A DNA stretch of 64,000 bases from Beaufortia kweichowensis (taxonomy: Eukaryota; Chordata; Actinopteri; Cypriniformes; Gastromyzontidae): assembly GCA_019155185.1 (NCBI GenBank), contig CM032813.1:5873001-5937000 (forward strand), in the 5' to 3' direction. The notes below the pieces were generated by a model. That model ran no database searches. It was not told where the DNA came from and saw only the letters and a list, made by a program, of their open reading frames with translations. Below are positions 35,616 to 46,593 of this stretch, piece after piece. Made by a program: the position numbers and the translations under genes. Positions within the stretch are counted from its first letter, which is position 1, and each line of letters begins with the position of its first letter.

Positions 35616-38600
35616 ATGGAAGCACTAAGGGAATCTATCCCTCGTTTGACCTTTCAGATGTCTACTTACAAACGGGCCACACTGGATGAAGATGAACTAT
35701 TGAGTGCTGACTCTGATGGGATCTACCGCACCTTTAGCATGCAGGTGAGAGTTCACTTATGATATGTTTATGTAACATAGGACTGTACATCACATATGAA
35801 ACAGTAGTTCCATTGTGTTTTACATTCGTTGTGTTTTACTTTCTCTGTTTACTTTTTTGACCCTGAAGTGACCTGCAACTCTCACCACAGTAGCAAACTA
35901 TATGAGTTTGGCATTAGGATTCACTGAAGCCAGTCAAAACGCAAACCCAGAGGTACCCAGCATGCATCAAAACTAAGCATGCTGGGTAAAAGTAATTGCA
36001 CAGCTGGGCAGCAAGCCACTAAAATTGACTTTTGAACTCTAAGAGCTCAATGGGACTTGATCTGACTTGCAAAAGAAAGAGTATTTATTATTCTCTAGTC
36101 TCTTTTTGATCAGTGAGCTTATGAAATTCACAAGCCTCAATTGATTCGTACTGTGTAGAATCTTAAAACAACAAGAGAACCACCAACAGGAAATGTTTAT
36201 TGCAGGTCAAAGGTTAAACTTTCATAGCATTAAGAAGTCTCCAGTTGCTCTCGGTTTAATCCGATTGCTGTCTAGGATATTAGATCTCATTCTAAATGTT
36301 TCTTTTCTGTCTGGGCATTCTTGAATAGGAATGCCTTGTAAAGAGTGCTTTTCTAGAAAGCATTTTGCTGTTGTGGATAAGTATCCATCTCAGGGGTGTA
36401 ATGGTTAACCTGATGTAAATATCTTTTAAAGGGAACTTCCTGGGTTCGATATCAGGATAGCGTCTGTGATATGCTGTTCAGTTCAGAAACAACAGTTAAA
36501 GAGAGAGTTCACCCAAAGATGATTTTTTAAAATAATTTTTTTATATCATTCACTCACCGTCATGTCATTTAAAACCTGTATGACTTGATTTCTTCTGCAG
36601 AACACAAAAGAAGGTATTTTGAAGAATGTTGCTAACCAAACAAGAACATTTTTTAAAAATATCTTCTTTTGTGCTTCACTGTGCATATTTTATAGTGACA
36701 CACTTACAATGGAAATAAATGGCTTGATTGAATGAATAGTTTTTTACTTTGTTGAAATGCTAATAATTTGATATCACAGGTGGGTCTGCAGCGTGGTTTG
36801 GGTCCCCGGTGCTGGGCGGTGAAGACTCATGTTGAGAGAAGGCTGGTGGTTGTAGTGTGTGCTCTTTCTCTGGCTTTGTTCATCTGCATCATTACTTTGG
36901 GTCTACACTATAAAGAATGTAAGTCACTGAATCCTTTCAGTTATTATCTTGTAAAATAAAAATTGGCAGGTGATTTGTGATCCCACAACTGAGCAGTAAA
37001 TGACTTTAACAGAACGTTCGAGTAAAATTATTATAATGTAGTCCAACTAACCTTGAGTTGTTGAGAAAACGTGATGCCTGAATACTGTATATTGCTGAGC
37101 CTGCAGTTGCTATAATTGGTCTGAAAGTTCAATTAATGTTTTGCTCAATAGAATAGTTTTACTTATCAGTGCAAGATGTTGCTCTAGTCTGGACCGTATA
37201 AAAAACTCTTATTTTATTTATTGAGCTACAAAAAGGTAATTTTTGTGTTATTGTTCTAAAGTAAACTAAATGCCACTTCCTTTTATTCAAGCAGCCATTC
37301 TTGCCCAACCAAGACAAATCACTGTATGAAATCACACTGCCAGACTATTTACCTTCTGTTTCCTTCAGTGTCTTGCTCTTATCTCTCCAGATTATGTGAA
37401 AGGGCTGCAACTTCGTTTTTCTTAGAAATGCTAACAATAAAGTCTATTGTAGCTTTATTTCCACTTGCTCTCATTCTGTGTGTCAACAAGTCAAGTAAAA
37501 ACAGAGACTTCCCCTCCAATATCGAATCTAATACCTGCCCAACCTCAGACAGCGGATACATGTCCTGCCTTAGAGCTTTTAAATAAACACAAAAGCAAGT
37601 CTAATCATTTTAGAGCACTTCTTAAACCGGAAAAACACAAAAGACAAAGACTATTTATTAGAGAGTACTGAACATATTAACATGTTTATGTATCATGTTA
37701 ATAGGGTTTATTTTCTCAGTGCGAATTAAAACATTGTAATCTAGTCAAATACTTGCATAACCTCAGACAGTGGACTCATGCCTGACCTCAAACCAAACAT
37801 GAGCACAACAGTGTGCCATTGAATAACTGATGGGTGCAAAAACAAAACAACTAGCAAAAAATACCTTGAATAATCATGAAAATACCATAGTAGCTGCTGT
37901 TATCTCATGGGTTTAAATGCTTCAGCTCGAATCGCTTTCTGTGGCCTCTTCAGCATTTTAAATAAATATGGTCCGTTTCTCAGAAATCATATTTTGTGAA
38001 TTGTGAATGGAAACCATCTGGAACATGCCCTGGGATCTCCCTCAAAGAATTTTTAAAGAATATTTATGACATGCGTGTTAAATGTATGAGGTATAAAGTT
38101 TCGCTCATCAAAATCTCAAGCCATGTTGATTAACCCTTAGCACCTTTCACAGCGAGGAGTTTTGTTTTAGTTTCATGCACTGAGCCAGTGTTGTTCTTTA
38201 CTTACGATTTCCCCATGTAAGATATGCAGAGCAAAAGAGAAATCACCTTTTTTAGCATGTGACACAACAGTATATTTATTTATATGCATAAATGATGTTT
38301 TTAAACAGCTCATCCGGGAATGTGCCTATCAGAGCCGTGCGTCAGTGTGGCGAGTGCAGTTATGAACGCTCTTGATCGGTCAGTGGACCCCTGCCAGGAT
38401 TTCTACAGTTTCGCATGTGGGGGTTGGATGAGGAAGAACCCACTGCCGGACGGCAAGTCCCGCTGGGGTCCCTTCAGCAACCTGTGGGAGCGCAACATGG
38501 CAGTGATGAAAAATTTATTGGGTAATATACACAGAAAAAAAAGTTGGTTGTTGCTTCTATAGATCATGAAGTCACAACTGACCAAATGTACTTTCTTAAT

Positions 38601-40489
38601 CCACATTCCAAGTACTATTCAGTAATAGAGATTCATCCATTCTTTTGCAAAAGAAATGTTTGCTTACCTTATCTTTTATCAAATAACTTGCTCTGCTCTG
38701 CTCATGTTTTTTCCTTGAGAATCGTGTTAAACCGAGATGTGACAGTTTGTAAATGCTGACTTGAAAGGTTCATTAAAGGGATAGTTCATCCAATAAAACC
38801 TTTATTGTTTATTCACCCTTGTGTCATGCCTGAATGTGACTGGAACACAAAATATGATATTTGAAGAAATGTCTTAGGGGTTTTGTGTCCATACAATGGA
38901 AGTTAATGGTGGACAGTATTGTTTGGTTGTAAAGAAGAAAATCATACAGGTTTAGAATGGCATGAAATTATCTCTTTAAAGTTGTTTACATATATTTTTT
39001 TAATGCAGAGAACACCAGCATGAAGAACTTAAGCAAAGCGGAGCAAAAAGCTCAGTGGTATTATGAAGCCTGTATGAACGAGACCAAAATTGAAGCGCTT
39101 GGGGCAAAACCACTCCAGGATCTCATCAATCAGGTGATCTCAGATGCACTTTTGATCCAAGATTTAACCTTTATTTAACTGACACTCAACAAATTTGTTA
39201 TAAATATATAACAAGGGTTAAAACACTTAGAAATATTGTGTTCCAGACAGGAGGTTGGGGCTTGACCGGCCCATGGGACAAGGATAACTTCCAAGAAGTT
39301 TTACGGACTGTGTCAGCCATTTACCGTACCTCCCCTTTTTTCACTGTTTATGTCAGTACAGACTCAAAAAGCTCCAACAGCAACATCATCCAGGTAGGAT
39401 CTCTTATGGTTTTAATTTATATATTGTCATGACAGATTTCTAGAAATGTTTATGGTAAACATCTACCTTTTCTAAAGTTGTTGTGTTTTTGTGTTATGGT
39501 AGCTGGCATAATATAACATTTGATGTTTAATGTTGATGGAACGTGATTCCCCATTTTTCAAAGGTGGATCAATCTGGGTTGGGACTTCCTTCTAGAGAAT
39601 ACTATCTCAATAAGACGGCCAATGAAAAGGTAAACAAATAGACAAATTGTTTTTTATTAACTAGGAAAATTGTCTACAGCTGTGGGTTTCCTTTCATTTC
39701 GTTTTTCCTCATGTGCTTCAGTATTTAAACGCATACCTGAACTTCTTGGTGGATCTGGGGATCCTTTTGGGTGGCTCAAAGGAGACCTCTGAGAAGGTGA
39801 TGCAGGAGATCATGGACTTCGAAACGGCACTGGCGAACATCACCGTCCCTCAAGAAGAGAGGCGCGAAGAGCAGAATATTTACCACAAAATCCAGGCCAA
39901 AGAGTTATCTGTGAGCACACATTGAAATACATTAAATCCTATAAAGCATTCTTTCATATTGCATGTGAGCTGGGATGTTATAGTCATGTGTTTGTCTGTG
40001 CTGTAGACTTTGGCTCCTGCAGTAGATTGGATGCCTTTCCTCTCTGCAGTGTTTGCTCCTGTTGTCCTGAATGATTCTGAACCTGTGGTCGTGTATGCCA
40101 AAGAATACCTCGGGAAAGTCTCTGAGCTTATCAGCAACGCCAGCAAGAGGTAACACAATCAATGCCAGAGGAATTTATTAAGGTGAACTGTGTAAGTCTT
40201 ATTATAGTAAAATAACATTATCCTATCTCAGTTTCAATCAAAGTACCCTCTTTGTAACTTCCTTAAAATGTGGGCATGACACTTTAAACAAATAGCATAT
40301 ACCCCTTGATAGAAAACACTTGCCTGTTAAGCCAAGAATAAAACTCATCCGTCTGCCCTAGCGTTTTGAACAACTACATGATCATGAAAGTGGTGAGAAA
40401 AATGGTGTCCATCCTAGACCAGAGGTTCCAAGATGCAGAGCAACGCTTTCTTGAAGTCATGTATGGCACAAAGAAGGTAAGAAATGGCA

Positions 40490-40583
<94 letters not shown>

Positions 40584-43500
40584 AATCAGTATCTGCTGAT
40601 ATATTTAGTCTGTTGTTCTAAAGGGGGAGTCAGGTTGTTCAGGCTCTTATCATGGCGAGATCCTGTTACCCTGGCCTCACTTTCCGCTGGGGTCAGTCTG
40701 AAATAACAAACAAAAGACTGAGCCTTGGGTGATGTGTGCCTGTGCGTGTGATGGATTATGATAAGAGACAGGCAGGGGGAGACTTTAAGAAAGGTTAACT
40801 TCATTTGTCAACTTCACAGTTTGACAGTGTGGAATTGAACACATTACATTTGGTTGTCTTTCTTATATTAAAAGAATAGTTCAACCACAAATGTAAATTC
40901 GTTCATAATATATTCACCCTTGTATCATTCCAAACCTGTATGCCTTTTTATCTTCTGCGTAACACAAAGGAAGATATTTTAAAGAATGTTGATAAATAAA
41001 CAACAGTGACTTCCTTTGTATGGACTCAAAAATCAAAAATATCTTCTTTGTGTTCAGCAGCTGAAGGAGTCATATACAGGTTTGAAATGACATTAGAATA
41101 AATAAATGATGATAAATGATGAATTTTTATTATTGTGTGAACTAAACCAATTAACACTCCAAATGGAAATAACAGCAATGTTTTTCAGGGTTGTGTATTT
41201 GTGTAATTGCATTAAATACTGAAGTTTTTACTGTGCTGTAGAAGTTACTGGTTTTCCAGAATATCACAGACATTGTGAGTCCTGTTATCATTACAGCTTT
41301 AGTTTTGATTCGAAACAACAGATGGGAAGTTGAAAGGGTGACGTGTCCTGTGTCTGCCCGTCTCTGGGCGTCAAACTCCAGGAACCTTCAAATGAACAAT
41401 GAAATGTCTCCTTTTACTGATTAAGTGTCCTTTAGTCAGACCTGGTTATATTTTGCTAACCCCCGTTTGTTAGTCTTGAACAACTTTGTTATGCACATGG
41501 AAACTAGTCTTCGATATGTCGTGATGTAGCTTGTTTGTGAGGTGTCGCATTGAGAAGACTGTGGTGCAAATGAGGCCGCTGGTTGTTAATGCATCAGCTT
41601 TATGTTTTCCAGAGCTGCACACCACGATGGAAACTTTGCGTCAGCAACACAGACAGCGCTCTGGGCTTTGCCCTTGGTGCGCTCTTTGTCAAAGATACCT
41701 TTTCTGAAGACAGCAAAGCTTTCGTGAGTATCCTGCGATGTGTTTTGCACGTATACCCCGCCCATCTTCTTCTTCCAGGCTTAAGAACTAAGTTCTTTCC
41801 TGATGTGCCCATCAGGTTAAAGATATGGTCTCCGAGATCAAATGGGCTTTTGAAGACAGCCTAAAGACCGTTGGGTGGATGGATCCAGAGACAAAAAAAG
41901 CCAGCAAAGAAAAGGTGAGAACTGACAGCTTTGAATGGATCAATCCCTTATCCCACTGTTTCCCGCAGGGATGGTTCCTGCTGAAATCAAAACCTAGACT
42001 TTGTTTCAGATTTGTTCTCCATTTGTACCAGTTTTGTGTAGTGGTTTCATTGTTTCTATTGATCTAAGAATCATGTGCATGGCAACTTCAATGTTTTAAA
42101 ATGTAATGTGTTTTTAAAATGTAAAGTTTTATTTACAATAAAATAACTATTGTAATGAATTATTATATAATTTATTGTTGATGCTCTGTAGTGCCACCTT
42201 GTGTAGAAATGTATACTGCTCTCTTAAAATACCACCCAAATTTCCATATTCTCACCTAGGCAGATGCAATATACAACATGATTGGATATCCAAAGTTCAT
42301 CATGAACCCCAAAGAGCTGGATAAGGTGTTTAATGATGTATGTATATATATTTTTAATGTTATTAATGCCTGTGCATCAGATTAAGTACCTTAACTAATT
42401 AACCATGCATCCCCTTTCCCAAACTGTCTATCAGTTTGATGTTGTTTCAGACCTCTACTTTCAAAACGTCTTGAATTTTTACAACTTTTCTGCACGGGTG
42501 ACTGCCGACCAGCTCAGAAAGGCTCCCAGCAGAGATCAGTAAGTATCCGTCCGACTCATGCACACAGTTTTTATGTATGTCAGTGCTCGGTGAGGTCATT
42601 TTTGTCTCCTTATGCACAGATGGAGTATGACCCCACCCACAGTTAATGCCTACTACAACCCCACCAAAAATGAGATGGTACTTCCAGCTGGCATACTACA
42701 CGCTCCTTTTTATAACCATGCTTGGCCAAAGTAAGAGTCTCCCACTTATAAAACCTGACCTGCTTTGAAAGTTTGTTTAGGTTTTAAGAAAGAGGTAGTT
42801 TGCAGCTGACCAGTCTTATAGTCTGTACGTGTTATGTCATGACTTGTCTAATCTAACTGTGTCTTGGTTGTTTTGTCTAGAGCTATGAACTTCGGTGGTA
42901 TAGGTGTGGTTATTGGGCATGAACTCACCCACGCCTTTGATGATCAAGGTAAGGAACAAATTCTTTAGTTAAGCCTCAGTCTGCAAGGGTATTTCAATGT
43001 AGTAAGTGTAATAACTGCTATTTCTCCAGTAAGAAGCATGTGATGACCTTTTTTTTACATATATTTTTTTATTTTTAGGTATTTTTAATTATTTTTTGTT
43101 TATGTTTATTGTTTATTTGTAAGTCGTATACTTTTCCATCAATATATAGTTATGATTAAAATCAATATATATGTCGTGATTAGACTAAAATTCAACTATA
43201 AAATATTAAAGTGCATAGAGAAATAACATAAGTGCTGCTCCTGAGGACCGGTGACAGTTAACAGGTTAATAGAGAATTGCTTAAATTACAACATATATAC
43301 TTAATTATATTGTATATAGAATTAACTGTCTGAGCGGTTACTATGGTAACAGAATACATAAATTAATAATTAGTATCAAATTATATGTCTCACCTACTTG
43401 AGCATTAAATACATGATTATAGGATAAGAATATTATAGCTATAATGATTTTACAGCATACTATGTTCTAAAACGATCTTGAATATTATATAACCAATAGG

Positions 43501-44522
43501 AAGAGAGTACGACAAGGATGGGAATTTACGTTCATGGTGGCAAAACGCTTCAGTCAATGCTTTCAAGCACCAGACGCAGTGCATGGTGGAGCAGTACAGT
43601 AACTACAGCATAAATAATGAGCCGCTCAATGGAAAACACACTTTGGGAGAAAATATCGCAGACAACGGAGGCCTAAGGGCAGCTTATAAGGTTTGTAAAT
43701 AGCCAGAATATAAATTATTCTAATTCAATCAACAGAATTGTATTGTTTATCAGCGAGTTAAAAAGGGAAGATAAGCCAGCGGTGACTTTCCATAACGACG
43801 CGCAATGACGTACGAGAATCTGATACGAAAGGCATTGCAATCTTCATATTTCTCTGGTTGGCGGCTTTGATGGCCGTCGTGATCCCATCTTGCTGAAAAG
43901 CCTTATAGCGCAACAGGTGGCACGGAACGAGCGGCTCTACCTCCAACCACTCTCGCACATTCTTTCCGTTGGCTGAAAAGTCATAGGTTACGGAGCAGAT
44001 GCGCGAAGCATATGGTCGGAGAAGACATTAACTGCATTAACCTCTCTGATGGGGAACAAAATAACTGTTGACATGAGGACACCTTTTAACATGTTGTATT
44101 TGTGATCTCGGTGTACATTGTGATATGCAGAATTATGAGGGGTCTAATGTTAGCGCACTTGCTTTGCAGGCCTATGTAAACTGGATCAAGAAAAATGGTG
44201 AGGAAGCCACTCTGCCTGCTCTTGGAATGACAAACCATCAGCTGTTTTTTGTGGGATTTGCTCAGGTTTGTGCCTTCAGAATTGAAAATCAGTGATCACC
44301 ACTATTTTATTTTATGGTCTTATAATTCTGTTGGCTTCTTTGTAGGTGTGGTGCTCAGTTCGGACACCCGAAAGCTCTCACGAGGGCGTTATTACAGACC
44401 CACACAGCCCATCACGTTTTCGGGTCATTGGGACCGTCTCCAACTCGCATGAGTTCTCTGAGCACTTTGGATGCAGGGCAGACTCACCCATGAATCCCAG
44501 ACAAAAGTGTGAGCTGTGGTGA
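35616..44522 (+). CDS. ece1: Endothelin-converting enzyme 1 (complete, 18 coding exons)
   Basis: Type II membrane zinc metalloprotease (M13, neprilysin family) that cleaves big endothelins to active endothelins. Exons: 35616-35744, 36780-36918, 38309-38521, 39009-39133, 39247-39393, 39564-39629, 39722-39910, 40007-40149, 40362-40476, 41613-41723, 41816-41914, 42260-42337, 42435-42538, 42620-42730, 42881-42948, 43500-43690, 44170-44265 and 44346-44522. They total 2301 nt (766 residues), all GT-AG. The chosen start gives MEALRESIPRLTFQ before MSTYKRATLDED, paralleling mammalian ECE-1d, with an in-frame stop upstream at 35571. The transmembrane segment is at residues 65-85. The catalytic HELTH (His603, Glu604, His607), the third ligand in GENIADNGG (Glu663), the NAYY motif and the C-terminal CELW are intact. 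Confidence 0.97.
36496..36690. repeat. 'aaagggatagttcaccc' family repeat in ece1 intron
   Basis: It contains 'gagagttcacccaaagatga', 'cctgtatgacttgatttcttctgcagaacacaaaagaagg', 'ttttgaagaatgttgctaaccaaac' and the inverted 'atatcttcttttgtg'. It is a partial palindromic element that appears truncated on the right. Confidence 0.65.
38774..38980. repeat. 'aaagggatagttcaccc' family repeat in ece1 intron
   Basis: It starts 'taaagggatagttcatcca' and ends '..catacaggtttagaatggcatgaaattatctctttaaa'. The ends are imperfect inverted repeats, fitting a small non-autonomous DNA transposon. Confidence 0.7.
40492..40580. repeat. (TC)n microsatellite just after an ece1 splice donor
   Basis: About 44 uninterrupted CT dinucleotides begin 16 nt after the exon ending at 40476. 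Such a pyrimidine tract next to a donor could bind polypyrimidine-tract proteins; that is inference. Confidence 0.97.
40868..41150. repeat. 'aaagggatagttcaccc' family repeat in ece1 intron
   Basis: It starts 'attaaaagaatagttcaacc' and ends '..tgtgtgaactaaacca'. The left half has 'attccaaacctgtatgcc' and the right half the inverted 'tacaggtttgaaatgac'. This is a full-length but diverged copy. Confidence 0.7.
43759..44032 (-). other. CpG-rich antisense open frame in ece1 intron 17 of 18-exon model (43691-44169)
   Basis: On the - strand one frame is open for about 85 codons, from just after a TAA near 44030 to the stop at 43760-43758. It includes the stretches SVTYDFSANGKNVREWLEVE and HLLRYKAFQQDGITTAIKAA. 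The first in-frame ATG is internal (MKIAMPF). The block is clearly richer in CG than the intron around it. No family is recognised and no splice sites or poly-A are seen. It may be a mobile-element or retrocopy fragment. Confidence 0.3.
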
Positions 44523-45497
44523 CAATAACTGTTTCAGGTGAGACTGAGCCTGCAGTGAGCACGTCTGCTCAGCACGTGGTGTTAGCACTTAAAATATGCC
44601 AAATGTACGTCTCGGGTTGCCTTAAATAGGCTGACAAAAAAGCTGGTGGACTGCATATTTTCCAGCTGTTATTCGCCTCCATTGATGTACATAGGAGCTC
44701 TGTGGAAGTCTTTGAAATGGAGTTTTATCCTTATACATGTATATGTTTAAAACACTGGAAAGGTGGTGAAATGTAATGGGACAAAGAATTGTTCCTGCAA
44801 GTCTGTTTTCTTTGAATACATGCCTTTTTAAGCAAATGCTTTTATTTTTTTAATTGGAAATATTTATTTTCTCACTGTGCTAGATTTGTGTTTTTTTTTT
44901 TTTTTTTTGTCTTCATCTTATGCCAGCTCTTATGCAGTGTGTTGAGCAACATTGTTAAATAATGTCCTATCTTGACATCTTGCCTTATTTGTCTGGACAA
45001 AAGTAAAGTTCTGTTAGACAGTGTGAATTGGCATATCTGAATTTGCCTATGAACTACTAGATCATTTCAAAGAATGAGGCAAATAATCAGATATGATCTA
45101 CCACACAATGTCATTTAATAATGTTAAGTGAAGAATACATTACCATTGTGTATTATGTATATGTTCTGTTTGAATTGTTATTGCTGGTCCCATATACAAC
45201 AGAGTGCCTTTTAAAGGAATATGCAGATATTATGTACAGTCTTTTTGTAAGTGGAGAAAAATTGCAGCTATGCTAGTCTAGATTGTGACGTATTTTGTTG
45301 TTGTTCAAGTGTCTTTTTTCTCTTGTTTTCTTAGAGGATTATGTGGGAAAATATTTTCTGCTGCTCTTCATTTAAACACAGACTGAAACTGATCCATCTA
45401 TCCTCAAAAAATGATTTACTGAAATTTTACTGTTAAAATAATAGCACAGTAAGTAAATGAGCACCTACTGTCATGCCATAAAAACTGCATCAATAAA
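44523..45497 (+). other. ece1: ece1 3' untranslated region
   Basis: Non-coding DNA after the TGA at 44520-44522, with an uninterrupted T-run at about 44890-44909. A canonical AATAAA lies at 45492-45497, with further hexamers at about 45626 and 45657-45672. Choice among them is uncertain. Confidence 0.5.
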
Positions 45498-46079
45498 AAT
45501 ATTTCTATATAACACATTAAGTGTTTTTAACCAATTTTAAGGGACTTAAACTTCAACTGCATTACGTGTATTTGACCACTTACAGTATGTTTTTCATTCA
45601 AAGCTCATTACTTGCAATAAGTTCCAATAAACTACAGGATTTTTTATTGATGATTGAATAAAACAATAAAAAAGAACAACATTATTTTGTAGTTTACAGC
45701 CAGTATAGGTTTTTTGTTTCTCTGCCGACAGATGTCGCTACATACACATTTATTAATGGCAAAAACGTACTCGAATGTCCTCGCAAATAAATTCCCCAAA
45801 TATAACACCATTTTGCACGCTCCATAACCTCAGCAAACAACTGTTTAATTAAGTCTAAAGTTTACTAACAGATTTCTTCTTAGTAAAAATTAACAATAAC
45901 ATTTAAAGTAGGCGTTGCCTCGCAAACAATAGCTGGGCGGGAAGCGTTTTGAAAGAGGAATTACATTTTAATATACAATCTTTATGTTTCACTCTCCAAT
46001 ATGACTTGTTCGTCTTCTTCACGGATGATCGATTGCTCTGAATGTAACAGAGATGACATTTATTGTGTGCAACGCAGCT

Positions 46080-46593
46080 CTGGCATGTTGCTGCGACTGC
46101 CTTTATGACGTCACTCCCACTGGCGTAAGGTGAGTCCGAGCGTTTCCGAATTCGTCCGACGTTTACCGAGCCGTCCGTCCAGCCGGACTGCTGGAAGCAG
46201 CCGCAACAACGCCATGTTGAGTGAAGTCTCCCATCTTCGTAAGAAATTTTTATGATGCGACTCGTTGATGTGATGCTATTGAGCAAAACGGAGGGAATAA
46301 ACCCGGAGACGGTCATCTAAGCGGGACGAGAAGAGGAATTCAACCGGGGAGATTCAGGGAGGCTGGAGGGGAATACAAACCCCCCTACCGTCCCCATGCA
46401 CAGAACACCTACAGCCCCAGACTCCAATGATAAAATGACATTTTTGTACTAACAGCCAGGTTTGATCAAAATCCATGGCATAAGGATACATTTATACGTT
46501 CCGGCCTCCGTAGAGAGAAGAAACGGCCAGATTTCGTTCGAACGTGTGACCGTTCTTAGCTGCGCATTGTTTATTTTTTGTTTATTTACTGCA
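46080..46593 (+). promoter_or_regulatory. eif4g3: eif4g3 promoter and 5' leader with perfect CRE
   Basis: A CpG-rich, TATA-less interval holding a perfect palindromic cAMP-response element TGACGTCA at 46106-46113. The leader carries an upstream ATG at 46213 (13-codon frame) and a donor-like GTAAGA at 46239, suggesting an alternative non-coding first exon. The typical layout is a housekeeping CpG promoter. Confidence 0.55.

Noticed and set aside
45903..46316. 137-codon open frame on the - strand across the eif4g3 promoter
   Set aside because: It lies in CpG-rich promoter and leader DNA, has low-complexity residues and no family motif, and is a likely shadow.
46462..46593. Upstream in-frame ATG at 46462 as eif4g3 start
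   Set aside because: The extra residues look like leader sequence and have no eIF4G character. MSLPPK at 46594 is preferred, though this is not proven.
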